Assembly (NCBI GenBank): GCA_021413945.1
Contig: JAIOPK010000006.1
Coordinates: 186,001-250,000, forward strand
DNA length: 64,000 nucleotides
Source of the DNA: Candidatus Uhrbacteria bacterium
GTDB taxonomy: Bacteria > Patescibacteriota > Patescibacteriia > 2-12-FULL-60-25
Reading direction: 5' to 3'
Each line of letters begins with the position of its first letter. Within the stretch, counting starts at the first letter, position 1. The notes under the pieces are model-generated. The model did not search any database and was not told where the DNA came from. It saw nothing but the letters and a program-made list of their open reading frames with translations. The translations under genes and the position numbers were made by a program. Positions 6,839-14,308 of the stretch are shown piece by piece.

Positions 6839-9800
6839 ATGAATCTTCTCAAAAAACTTTTCTCCAGCTTCGTCGCCCTGACGACCATCGCTTGGTCCGT
6901 CGGCATCGGTAGCCTTGCTCTCCCCAGCATGGCTTCCGCAGCTTTCCCTGGACAGCTCATCAAGGCTTCCGGTCCGGCTGTGTATTACTTTGCCAGCGAC
7001 ATGAAGCGCTACGTTTTCCCGAATGAGAAAACGTACTTCTCGTGGTACATGAACTTCAATTCCGTCCAGACCATTTCGGACTCGGAGCTCGCTTCGTACC
7101 CGATCGGTGGTAACGTTACCATCCGCCCTGGCACGAACCTCGTGAAGATCACGACTGATCCGAAGGTCTACGCCGTTTCCCCTAATGGCGTTCTCCACTG
7201 GGTCGAATCCGAAGCTCTCGCCATCGCCCTTTACGGAGCCTCCTGGGCTTCGCGCGTTGTCGACGTTCCGGATGGTTTCTTCGTTAACTACTCGGTTGGC
7301 TCGTCGATTTCCTCGGCGGTTCACCCGGATGGCACCGTCATCATGTACTCGGGCGACCCGTCCAAGTACGTTGTTTGGGGTGGCATGAAGCGCAAGGTTG
7401 TGAACGACAGCGTTTACAACTTGAACGGCTTCAACCCGATCTACATCATCACCACGACGATCTCGTATCCGAATGGTATGGATGTGACGGGTCGCGAAGA
7501 CGCTTTGGCTAACGTGATCAATCCCGGCACAACTGTTGTCGGCGGTGCGGTCACCGTGGCTCTTGCCTCAGACACTCCGGCCGGACAGAACGTCCCGCAG
7601 GGTGCCTCGAGCATTCAGCTCGCCAAGTACAACCTGACTGCCGGTTCCGCCGGTGTCATGATCTCGGGCTTGACCCTTCGCCGCGTTGGCGTTGGTGCTT
7701 CCTCTGACTTCGCCAACGTCTACCTGTACAAGGGCGACGGAACGCGCTTGACCACGGGCCGCACGATCAACAGCTCCACCAACTTGGTGCAGTTCAACGG
7801 TTTGAACATCTCCATCGGCGCCGGCCAGACCTACTCGGTCTTGCTCGTCGGTGACACCAACACATCTCTCACCGCCGGCGGTCAGCACTCGTTCGAAATT
7901 TCGGACGCTGCTTCCGTTGTCGTGAGCGGTACGGGCTCCTCGGTCACGGGTTCCTTCCCGGTCCGCGGTAACGTCTTCACCATCGGTACGACGACGGCTT
8001 CCCGCCTCGATGTACAGAAGGGTACGACGCCGACCAACCCACAAATCGGCGCCGCCGAAGTGGAAATCTCCAACTTTAAGCTCGTTGCACAGGGTAACGA
8101 CATTGAAGTCCGCCGCGTAACCTTGCTCCAGGCCGGCTCGGTGTCCAACACGGACATCACCAACCTCAAGCTCTACCAGGGAGCCACGGTTGTCGCTACG
8201 GCTTCCGCCCTCGTGGGTGACAAGATCGTGCTGAACTTCAGCCCGGCTTATCTCATCACGGACGGCACGACCCGCGTCTTCTCCTTGAAGGCCGCTGTCG
8301 CCGGACGCTCGGCCCGCACCATCAAGACCTACGTCGAGTACTCGACGGATGTCTACGCTATTGACACAGAGTTCGGCACGGGTGCCCGCGTCTGTATTGA
8401 CGCGACTTCACCGTGTAATGGCTCGTTCGATGGCAACAGCACGAACTACATCGAAGTGACGACCGAAGGCGGTCAGTTCACGACGACCTTCAATGGTCCG
8501 GCTACGGCTGACATTGCCAAGGGTTCGCAAGATGTTCCTCTCTTCAAGTTTGCTGTCACCGCTTCCGACAGCTTGCTCGAAGTCCGCAAGATGTACTTCA
8601 CCCTCACGGGTCTCACCTCGGCCGACAAGGTCAAGGGTACCTCTGGTACGGAGTACTTCCGCGATCTGAAGATCAAGAACCTCGACACGGGAACGACCCT
8701 CATGGGTCCGATCTCGTTGCCGTCGGCCACAGCTTCCCCGGCACAGACCTCGGGAGTTATGACCTTCACGGACTCGTTTAACGTTGCCGCCGGTCAGACC
8801 TTGAACCTCGCGTTCACGGCCGACTTGACGAACAGCGCTGACGACGTCGCCAACGAATTCTCGGCAGACGGTAACAACCAGTACCGCGCCATCATGGCCA
8901 ACGGTTCCTCTGCGTTGTTCGGATCGTCAGACATCCGCATCGTCGACACGGGTGAATTCCTCCCGGTCGCCGAAATCGTCCCGAACTCCACCATCAACGG
9001 TAACCCGATGACGGTGAAGGCCTCCTCGCTCTCGATTTCGCTCGCCGCTTCTCCGACAGCCGGCACGGCTGTTAAGAACGAAGCGAACATCGCTTCAGCA
9101 GGCTTTGTGTTCACGGCCGGCTCACAGAGCCAGCTCTTGATCCGCACGGTCAAACTCACGGGCCGCGCCGACGTTGCCACAACCGGCACGTTTGCCCTCG
9201 CCGATTTGAACGACGCGGTCACGTCCTGTGCTCTCTTTGACGGTTTGACACAGGTTGGTAACTCCGAGTCTCCGGATGGAACGACGGGCGCCATGAACAT
9301 CACAAATGTGAATGTCACGGTTCCTGCCGGTACCTCCAAGACGCTCGTCGCCAAGTGTACGGCCGACTCGATCGTTGCCTCGCAAGAGGACAAGTTCGCG
9401 ATCGGTATCGCTTCAACTGCCGACGTTACAGCTGATGACCAGGACTCCAACTCGATTACCCCGACGTTGAGCACTGCTGTCACCGACAACGCGGGTGCTA
9501 CTCCGGGCTTGAAGCAGACAATCAAGGCTGGCGGTACGCTCACGATTGCCACCGACAACCTTCGCCAGTCGACGATTCTCGTCGCCGGCGGTGATGTCTG
9601 GCAGAACTTCGCTCAATTCAAGGCCACAGCACAGTTTGAGGCCATGAACTTGACGCGCTTGAATGCCACCTCCACAGGTGATGCAGCAAACTTCACGGCG
9701 ATTGCCGTCGCGAAGGATGGTGTGGTCGTTGGTTCCGATGTTCTCCCGGCTGGTGGACTCCAGAACCGCGACATCGATCTGACGGGTGCTCCGATCATGG

Positions 9801-10723
9801 TTCCGAAGGATGGTTCGGTCGTGTTCCAATTCTGGGGCAAGATCGGAAACGTCCAGGCCTCTTCGTCGGTTTCCGGCGCCACAACGGGTGTCGTCCGCTC
9901 CGGCAACCAGGCTGCTCTCGGTCTTGGTGCTAACTTGCAGACAGGTAACTGGGATGCTTCCTACTCTGGCATGTTCAACGTCCGCGCGGTCGGTCTCGCC
10001 TCTGGCGATGTCGTTCGCACGGCCGGTACTGCTACGGTTGGCAACCCGTTTGTCATCCGCAAGTCCAAGCCGACAGTCACACGCCAGTCGCTCTCAACCA
10101 CGACGCTTTCGGACGGTTCCTCACAGGACCTCTACCGCATGCAGGTCTCGGCTGACAGCGCCGGCTCCGTCGCCATCAAGAAGATCAGCTTTGACTTCTC
10201 AAAGACTGGCACGGTTATCCTCACGAACTTCCGCGTTCGTAAGGGTTCGACGGACTTGAACCTCGCCGACTACTCGGTTGTTGATGCCAACGGCACCGAC
10301 ATCGAAGCTGGTTCGCTTGTTACAGGTACCTCAACGGGCCGCGTGATCGTCAACTTCACCAACGAAGAGACTGTCACCGGTTCGGGCAACGTGTACACCT
10401 TGTACGCGACGCCTTCCGCCACTGCTGCCGGTAACACGGTCAGCTTTGCCCCGACGCGTAACCTCTCGGGTACGATCGTCACAGGATACTTGGACACGGA
10501 AACGGTCGCCGGCACCCAGCTGACGAACGCTACGTTCTCAATGCCTGGCGCGAACCTTGACACAGCCTCTTCACCGGACGGTACAGCCGACGCGGCTGGA
10601 ACCTTCGTGTGGTCTGACTTGTCAGAAGTTCCGCATGGATTTGCCTCTCCGGGTAGCTCATTCGACTGGACAAACGATGTCTTCGTCGAGGACATGACCC
10701 AGACGCAGACCCTGACCCGCTAA
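6839..10723 (+). CDS. large secreted S-layer-like surface protein
   Basis: 1294 residues. A signal peptide (MNLLKKLFSS, hydrophobic core, cleavage near ASMASA-A at about residue 34) is followed by an N-terminal domain of about 190 residues with paired motifs such as GPAVYYFASDMKRYVFPNEK and KVYAVSPNGVLHWVESEALA, found in surface proteins of Patescibacteria. The rest is Ser/Thr/Gly/Ala-rich beta-sandwich-like repeats (for example VTVALASDTPAGQNVPQG and SLSISLAASPTAGTAVKNEA), with only two cysteine pairs and no membrane anchor. Codons end strongly in C, unlike the neighbours, as expected of a very highly expressed gene. A cell-surface lattice role is inferred from size, composition, leader and terminator. 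Confidence 0.85.
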   Translation: MNLLKKLFSSFVALTTIAWSVGIGSLALPSMASAAFPGQLIKASGPAVYYFASDMKRYVFPNEKTYFSWYMNFNSVQTISDSELASYPIGGNVTIRPGTNLVKITTDPKVYAVSPNGVLHWVESEALAIALYGASWASRVVDVPDGFFVNYSVGSSISSAVHPDGTVIMYSGDPSKYVVWGGMKRKVVNDSVYNLNGFNPIYIITTTISYPNGMDVTGREDALANVINPGTTVVGGAVTVALASDTPAGQNVPQGASSIQLAKYNLTAGSAGVMISGLTLRRVGVGASSDFANVYLYKGDGTRLTTGRTINSSTNLVQFNGLNISIGAGQTYSVLLVGDTNTSLTAGGQHSFEISDAASVVVSGTGSSVTGSFPVRGNVFTIGTTTASRLDVQKGTTPTNPQIGAAEVEISNFKLVAQGNDIEVRRVTLLQAGSVSNTDITNLKLYQGATVVATASALVGDKIVLNFSPAYLITDGTTRVFSLKAAVAGRSARTIKTYVEYSTDVYAIDTEFGTGARVCIDATSPCNGSFDGNSTNYIEVTTEGGQFTTTFNGPATADIAKGSQDVPLFKFAVTASDSLLEVRKMYFTLTGLTSADKVKGTSGTEYFRDLKIKNLDTGTTLMGPISLPSATASPAQTSGVMTFTDSFNVAAGQTLNLAFTADLTNSADDVANEFSADGNNQYRAIMANGSSALFGSSDIRIVDTGEFLPVAEIVPNSTINGNPMTVKASSLSISLAASPTAGTAVKNEANIASAGFVFTAGSQSQLLIRTVKLTGRADVATTGTFALADLNDAVTSCALFDGLTQVGNSESPDGTTGAMNITNVNVTVPAGTSKTLVAKCTADSIVASQEDKFAIGIASTADVTADDQDSNSITPTLSTAVTDNAGATPGLKQTIKAGGTLTIATDNLRQSTILVAGGDVWQNFAQFKATAQFEAMNLTRLNATSTGDAANFTAIAVAKDGVVVGSDVLPAGGLQNRDIDLTGAPIMVPKDGSVVFQFWGKIGNVQASSSVSGATTGVVRSGNQAALGLGANLQTGNWDASYSGMFNVRAVGLASGDVVRTAGTATVGNPFVIRKSKPTVTRQSLSTTTLSDGSSQDLYRMQVSADSAGSVAIKKISFDFSKTGTVILTNFRVRKGSTDLNLADYSVVDANGTDIEAGSLVTGTSTGRVIVNFTNEETVTGSGNVYTLYATPSATAAGNTVSFAPTRNLSGTIVTGYLDTETVAGTQLTNATFSMPGANLDTASSPDGTADAAGTFVWSDLSEVPHGFASPGSSFDWTNDVFVEDMTQTQTLTR

Positions 10724-10738
10724 TCGTTAGCGCAAGTC

Positions 10739-10772
10739 AAAATAAAGACGCCTTTCGGGGCGTCTTTATTTT
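10739..10772 (+). terminator. strong intrinsic terminator after the S-layer-like gene
   Basis: AAAATAAAGACGCC (10739-10752), a six-base loop and GGCGTCTTTATTTT (10759-10772) form a 14-bp perfect stem ending in a T-rich tract. A second small hairpin, CGCTAA-TCG-TTAGCG (10718-10732), includes the TAA stop codon just upstream and may protect the 3' end. Confidence 0.92.
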
Positions 10773-10815
10773 GTTTGCTTTTGACGGATGTTGCGACTTA
10801 CATCTTGCGATATGC

Positions 10816-10821
10816 TATGCT
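10816..10821 (+). promoter_or_regulatory. candidate -10 box for the ligase-like gene
   Basis: TATGCT, within GCTATGCT, lies ten bases before the ATG at 10832, with TTGCGA 19 bases upstream as a loose -35. It follows the terminator of the S-layer gene, so an independent promoter is needed here. Confidence 0.45.
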
Positions 10822-10831
10822 TTCGGCCGAT

Positions 10832-13147
10832 ATGAACCGCACACAAGCTATCAAGTTTTTTAAGGCAATCTGTTACTTGGGGATATTCGGGGGACTGCTC
10901 TTACCGCTGGTCTTTATACCGGTCGTGATCTTTCCGTTTGTCTTTTCCAAACTGATTTTTTTCCAAGTTCTCGTCGGAATGACGTTCCCGGCTTATCTCG
11001 CTTTGGCGTGGATGGAGCCGAGCTACCGGCCAAAGAAGCATGTCCTGTACTTTGCGATTTTGGCTTACTTTATCGCGTTAGGTCTTTCGGTGATTTTTGC
11101 CGTCGATCCGTATCGTGCCTGGTGGGGTAATCAGGAGCGCATGAACGGCTTGTTCACGGTGCTACACTTCCTTGCTTGGCTTACGATGACGGTCGGTATC
11201 ATGAAAACGTGGGTGCAGTGGAAAACCCTATTGAACTATCAGGTCGTGCTCTCGGCCGTGATGGCTATCGTCGCTATTCTTCAAAAGATCAATCCTAACC
11301 TGCTTTTGTTTCCGGCAGGCGAGCGTGTCGGTGGACTGCTCGATAACCCGATTTACATGGCGGCGTATCAGATCTTCAACTTCTTTTTTCTCGCGTTACT
11401 TTTTTGGAGAAACCCGAATCGCAACTGGCGCATTGTCTACGGCATGATCTTTGTGCTCGATATCGCCGCATTCGTCCTTGCTCAGTCGCGCGGTGCTTTG
11501 CTTGGTTTGGCCGCCGGTTTGGTCGCCTTTGCTTTCTATACAGCGTTATTTACGGAAAACAAGAAGCTACGTTATGGCGTATTCGGGCTTTTGTTCGCCA
11601 TGTTTGCCGGTTATGGCGGATTGTTCTTGGCAAAAGATATTCCGGTGATCCAGAGCTCGCCTCTGCATCGTTACGTTGATTTCCAGGGCGCTGTGCGTAC
11701 GCGTTTAATCGCTTGGGACATCGCTTGGCAGGGATTTGTCGAGCGTCCGCTGACCGGCTGGGGATTCGACAACTTCCACATTCTCTTCAATCTCAAATAC
11801 AATCCGCAATCTTTGCGCTTTGGCTCTTACGAGACGTGGTTTGATCGAGCGCATAACACGGTCATGGATGTGCTTTCCATGACGGGCATCTTTGGCTTCC
11901 TGACATTCTTTGGGATTTATGGCGCGATCTTTTATTCCACATGGCGCGCGTTCCGCAAGAAGTGGATCGATCTGCCGATTGCCGCCATCTTGTTTTCACT
12001 GCCCGTTGCGTACTTTGTCCAGAACCTGTTCGTGTTTGACCACCCCGCCGGTTTCTCGATGAGTTATCTGCTCTTTGCGCTCATCATCGCGGCAACGAGG
12101 GGTGAGTTTGTCGGTGAGAAGGAGGCGATGGCGGAGAAGCACAAGGAAACCGGCAGTATGAATGCGCCTTGGACCGGATTCGTTGTGCTGACCATTGTGA
12201 TGGCGCTTGTTGTTGTTCGAACGTCGATCAATCCGTTTCAGATCTCGCGTAAAGCGCTTCAGGCTAATGCGTATTTTTCATCCAATCCGCAAATCGCGTA
12301 TCAGATTGCGCTCGACGCATCCAACACGTGGACGCCGTACTTGGACGAGCAGACATTTCTCTTGTCGCGCAATATGATTACGTTGTTGGGTTCTGGCGGT
12401 GCGGAAAAAGTTCCCAACTGGAAAGAGATGTACGAACTGGCCAAGAAATTGTCGCTTGAGGAAATCTCGCGTCATCCACGCAATACACACCCGCGCTTTA
12501 TTTTTGCCAGAATGGCGCAGGAGGTGATGGGTCTAATCAAGTCGGAAGCGGTTGTCTCGGAACAGATGTATAAGTCAGCCATTGAGACCAGCCCAAAACG
12601 CCAACAGCTGCATTACGGTTTGGCTCGGCTGTACCTCATGACCGGCAATCTTGATCCCGCGCTGAATGTGTTTCGTGAAGTCATCACGTTTGACCCGGAT
12701 TTTGGCGAGGCGTATTGGAACTTGGGAATCACGCTCATGTACGATAAACGTGAGTTGGAAGCGGGTGCGGAGAGTGTTCAAAAAGCTCTGACGGTTCCAT
12801 TTCCGTATCGTTTGCAGAGTCCGCGCGAACTCGTTGTGATCGCCGACTCGCTCATGATTCGTCAGGACGATGAAGGGATGAAAACGTTCATCTCCAAGCT
12901 TGCCACGGATTATCCGCTTGCGAACGGTCCGATTTATGCCCAGCTAGTCTATAAATTACAGGTCGTGAAAAAGGACGAATTGGCTCAAGCGATGCTCGCG
13001 GCAACCACGGCGCTTGATCCGACGACGCCAAAGGCATTGCAGGCGGTGATCGACCAGGCGAACGGTAAGACGCCTCCTGCGCCGGCCGCTGCTGCACCAA
13101 GCAAAACGCCGGTTGCTACCGCTACGTATAACGGACTGAAGCGCTAA
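10832..13147 (+). CDS. O-antigen ligase/polymerase-like membrane protein with TPR tail
   Basis: 771 residues. Residues 1-440 carry about 12 hydrophobic helices; the Wzy_C-type core includes ARTRLIAWDIAWQGFVERPL then TGWGFDNFH, and a large periplasmic-type loop ending in RAHNTVMDVL, the conserved H-N of the O-antigen ligase/PglL superfamily. A further helix lies near residue 460. Residues 540-750 form a helical region with TPR-like units (LHYGLARLYLMTGNLDPALN, then FGEAYWNLG), and the tail is Ala/Pro-rich. Such proteins attach or polymerise lipid-linked glycans outside the membrane. The start at 10832 is preferred over the TTG at 10775, which lies in the promoter. It converges on the GT4 gene with overlapping stops. 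Confidence 0.87.
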   Translation: MNRTQAIKFFKAICYLGIFGGLLLPLVFIPVVIFPFVFSKLIFFQVLVGMTFPAYLALAWMEPSYRPKKHVLYFAILAYFIALGLSVIFAVDPYRAWWGNQERMNGLFTVLHFLAWLTMTVGIMKTWVQWKTLLNYQVVLSAVMAIVAILQKINPNLLLFPAGERVGGLLDNPIYMAAYQIFNFFFLALLFWRNPNRNWRIVYGMIFVLDIAAFVLAQSRGALLGLAAGLVAFAFYTALFTENKKLRYGVFGLLFAMFAGYGGLFLAKDIPVIQSSPLHRYVDFQGAVRTRLIAWDIAWQGFVERPLTGWGFDNFHILFNLKYNPQSLRFGSYETWFDRAHNTVMDVLSMTGIFGFLTFFGIYGAIFYSTWRAFRKKWIDLPIAAILFSLPVAYFVQNLFVFDHPAGFSMSYLLFALIIAATRGEFVGEKEAMAEKHKETGSMNAPWTGFVVLTIVMALVVVRTSINPFQISRKALQANAYFSSNPQIAYQIALDASNTWTPYLDEQTFLLSRNMITLLGSGGAEKVPNWKEMYELAKKLSLEEISRHPRNTHPRFIFARMAQEVMGLIKSEAVVSEQMYKSAIETSPKRQQLHYGLARLYLMTGNLDPALNVFREVITFDPDFGEAYWNLGITLMYDKRELEAGAESVQKALTVPFPYRLQSPRELVVIADSLMIRQDDEGMKTFISKLATDYPLANGPIYAQLVYKLQVVKKDELAQAMLAATTALDPTTPKALQAVIDQANGKTPPAPAAAAPSKTPVATATYNGLKR

Positions 13148-14262
13148 TCAAGAAGGGTCGAAGCGTTTCCTTCGAGAGTGTGCTGCAAGGGGAAGCGGTT
13201 TCGTACCGCTTCTTTTGCGTTTTGGCCAAGTTTGTTTCTGAATGTTACGTCGTCGGCGAGGCGAGACATGGCCTCTGCGAGTTCGATCGTATTCTTTGTG
13301 GAGACGACCAGACCCGCATCTTCTTGAAGCATCCAGCGAGCGGCACCGACATCGGTGGCGATACAGGGGAGACCGGACGCCATTGCACGGAGAAGGGCCC
13401 AGCTCATACCTTCTTTGCTCGACGGGAGAACGAATGCGTCGAAAGCACGGTACAAGCGATCCGCATCGCTGCGTGCGCCGATGAGGATGACGTTTTCTTT
13501 GAGGTGATGAGTTTGGATCGTTTCTTCAATGATCGCGCGTTCCTCGCCATCGCCAACGATGACGAAGCGTGCGCTGGGGATTTGTTTTGCGACGATGGAA
13601 CAGGCCTCGATGTATTGAGGAAGGTTTTTTGGCTTATAGAAGTTGGCAATCGTTCCAAAGATGAAGGACGAGTCGAGGGCGAGTGTACGACGGGCTTCAT
13701 TGCGCGGGAGCAGATTCGACTCGAAAGCGGGCAGGTCGATTCCATTTGGAACCGAGATGAGTTGGAGTTTGGGTTTGATGCCGAATGTTTTTGCAGCTTC
13801 GACATCGCCAGGATGAACACAGATGATGACGTCTTTGAAGCGTGCGGTCCAAATTTCCGTGTATTTGTAAAAAACTTTCTTCCACGTCGGCAGTTCTTCA
13901 AGAAAAACCCAACCACCGATTCGATAAACGATTCGGGGAATATGTGCGAGACGTCCGGAGATGGAACCGATGACTCCGGTTTTTGTGCTGTTTAGATGGA
14001 TGGCGTCGGGTTTGAATTTTTGTAGCTCCGATTTTAGTTCTTGGACGGCGAGGAGATCGTGAATTGGGCTGATGTTTCGTTTGAGATGTTTGAGCAGGAT
14101 GAATGGGATTCCGGCCTCGTGGCAGCGTTCCGCGAGCCATCCATCGGAACCGGCAAAGACGGCGACCTCGTGATTCTGGGATTTGAGCCAAATCATAAAC
14201 TGGCTCAAGAAGACTTGAACCCCGCCTTGCTCGGCTTGTGTGACCACAATTCCGATGCGCAT
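13144..14262 (-). CDS. GT4-family glycosyltransferase
   Basis: 372 residues. The GT-B fold is marked by IGIVVTQAEQGGVQVFLSQF at the start, the second domain from about residue 200 (FIFGTIANFYKPKNLPQYIE) and the donor-site motif SSKEGMSWALLRAMASGLP near residue 295, where the EX7E second glutamate is replaced by arginine. It should act in the cytoplasm on a lipid-linked or soluble acceptor; sugar specificity is unknown. The ATG at 14262 lies exactly six bases after a TATGGT -10 box, pointing to a leaderless transcript. It is divergent from the first AsnB gene and convergent with the ligase-like gene. Confidence 0.88.
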   Translation of the reverse strand: MRIGIVVTQAEQGGVQVFLSQFMIWLKSQNHEVAVFAGSDGWLAERCHEAGIPFILLKHLKRNISPIHDLLAVQELKSELQKFKPDAIHLNSTKTGVIGSISGRLAHIPRIVYRIGGWVFLEELPTWKKVFYKYTEIWTARFKDVIICVHPGDVEAAKTFGIKPKLQLISVPNGIDLPAFESNLLPRNEARRTLALDSSFIFGTIANFYKPKNLPQYIEACSIVAKQIPSARFVIVGDGEERAIIEETIQTHHLKENVILIGARSDADRLYRAFDAFVLPSSKEGMSWALLRAMASGLPCIATDVGAARWMLQEDAGLVVSTKNTIELAEAMSRLADDVTFRNKLGQNAKEAVRNRFPLQHTLEGNASTLLD

Positions 14263-14308
14263 TCGCTTACCATAGCCGAATTAGTGGATTTCGGCTAGGC
14301 TAAACCCC
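14263..14308. promoter_or_regulatory. mirror-image divergent promoters
   Basis: In 46 bp between two divergent starts lie GCTATGGT on the minus strand (14269-14276) and GCTAGGCT on the plus strand (14294-14301). The minus -10 ends six bases before the GT4 ATG, and the plus -10 ends seven bases before the AsnB ATG. The GCTA parts are the ends of an inverted repeat TAGCCGAA-N9-TTCGGCTA (14273-14297). Each promoter's -35 position falls on the other's -10, so the two should compete for polymerase. No canonical -35 hexamers are visible. Confidence 0.55.

Noticed and set aside
8794-9558. 254-aa minus-strand ORF inside the S-layer-like gene
   Set aside because: Long antisense ORFs arise from the extreme C-ending codon bias; no signal for a real gene.
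10775-10831. TTG start of the ligase-like ORF
   Set aside because: It lies within the terminator T-tract and promoter region; the ATG at 10832 opens the hydrophobic N-terminus.
13180-13995. 271-aa plus-strand ORF antisense to the GT4 gene at 13144
   Set aside because: Acidic, cysteine-rich low-quality sequence typical of antisense shadow; the minus strand encodes a full GT4 enzyme.
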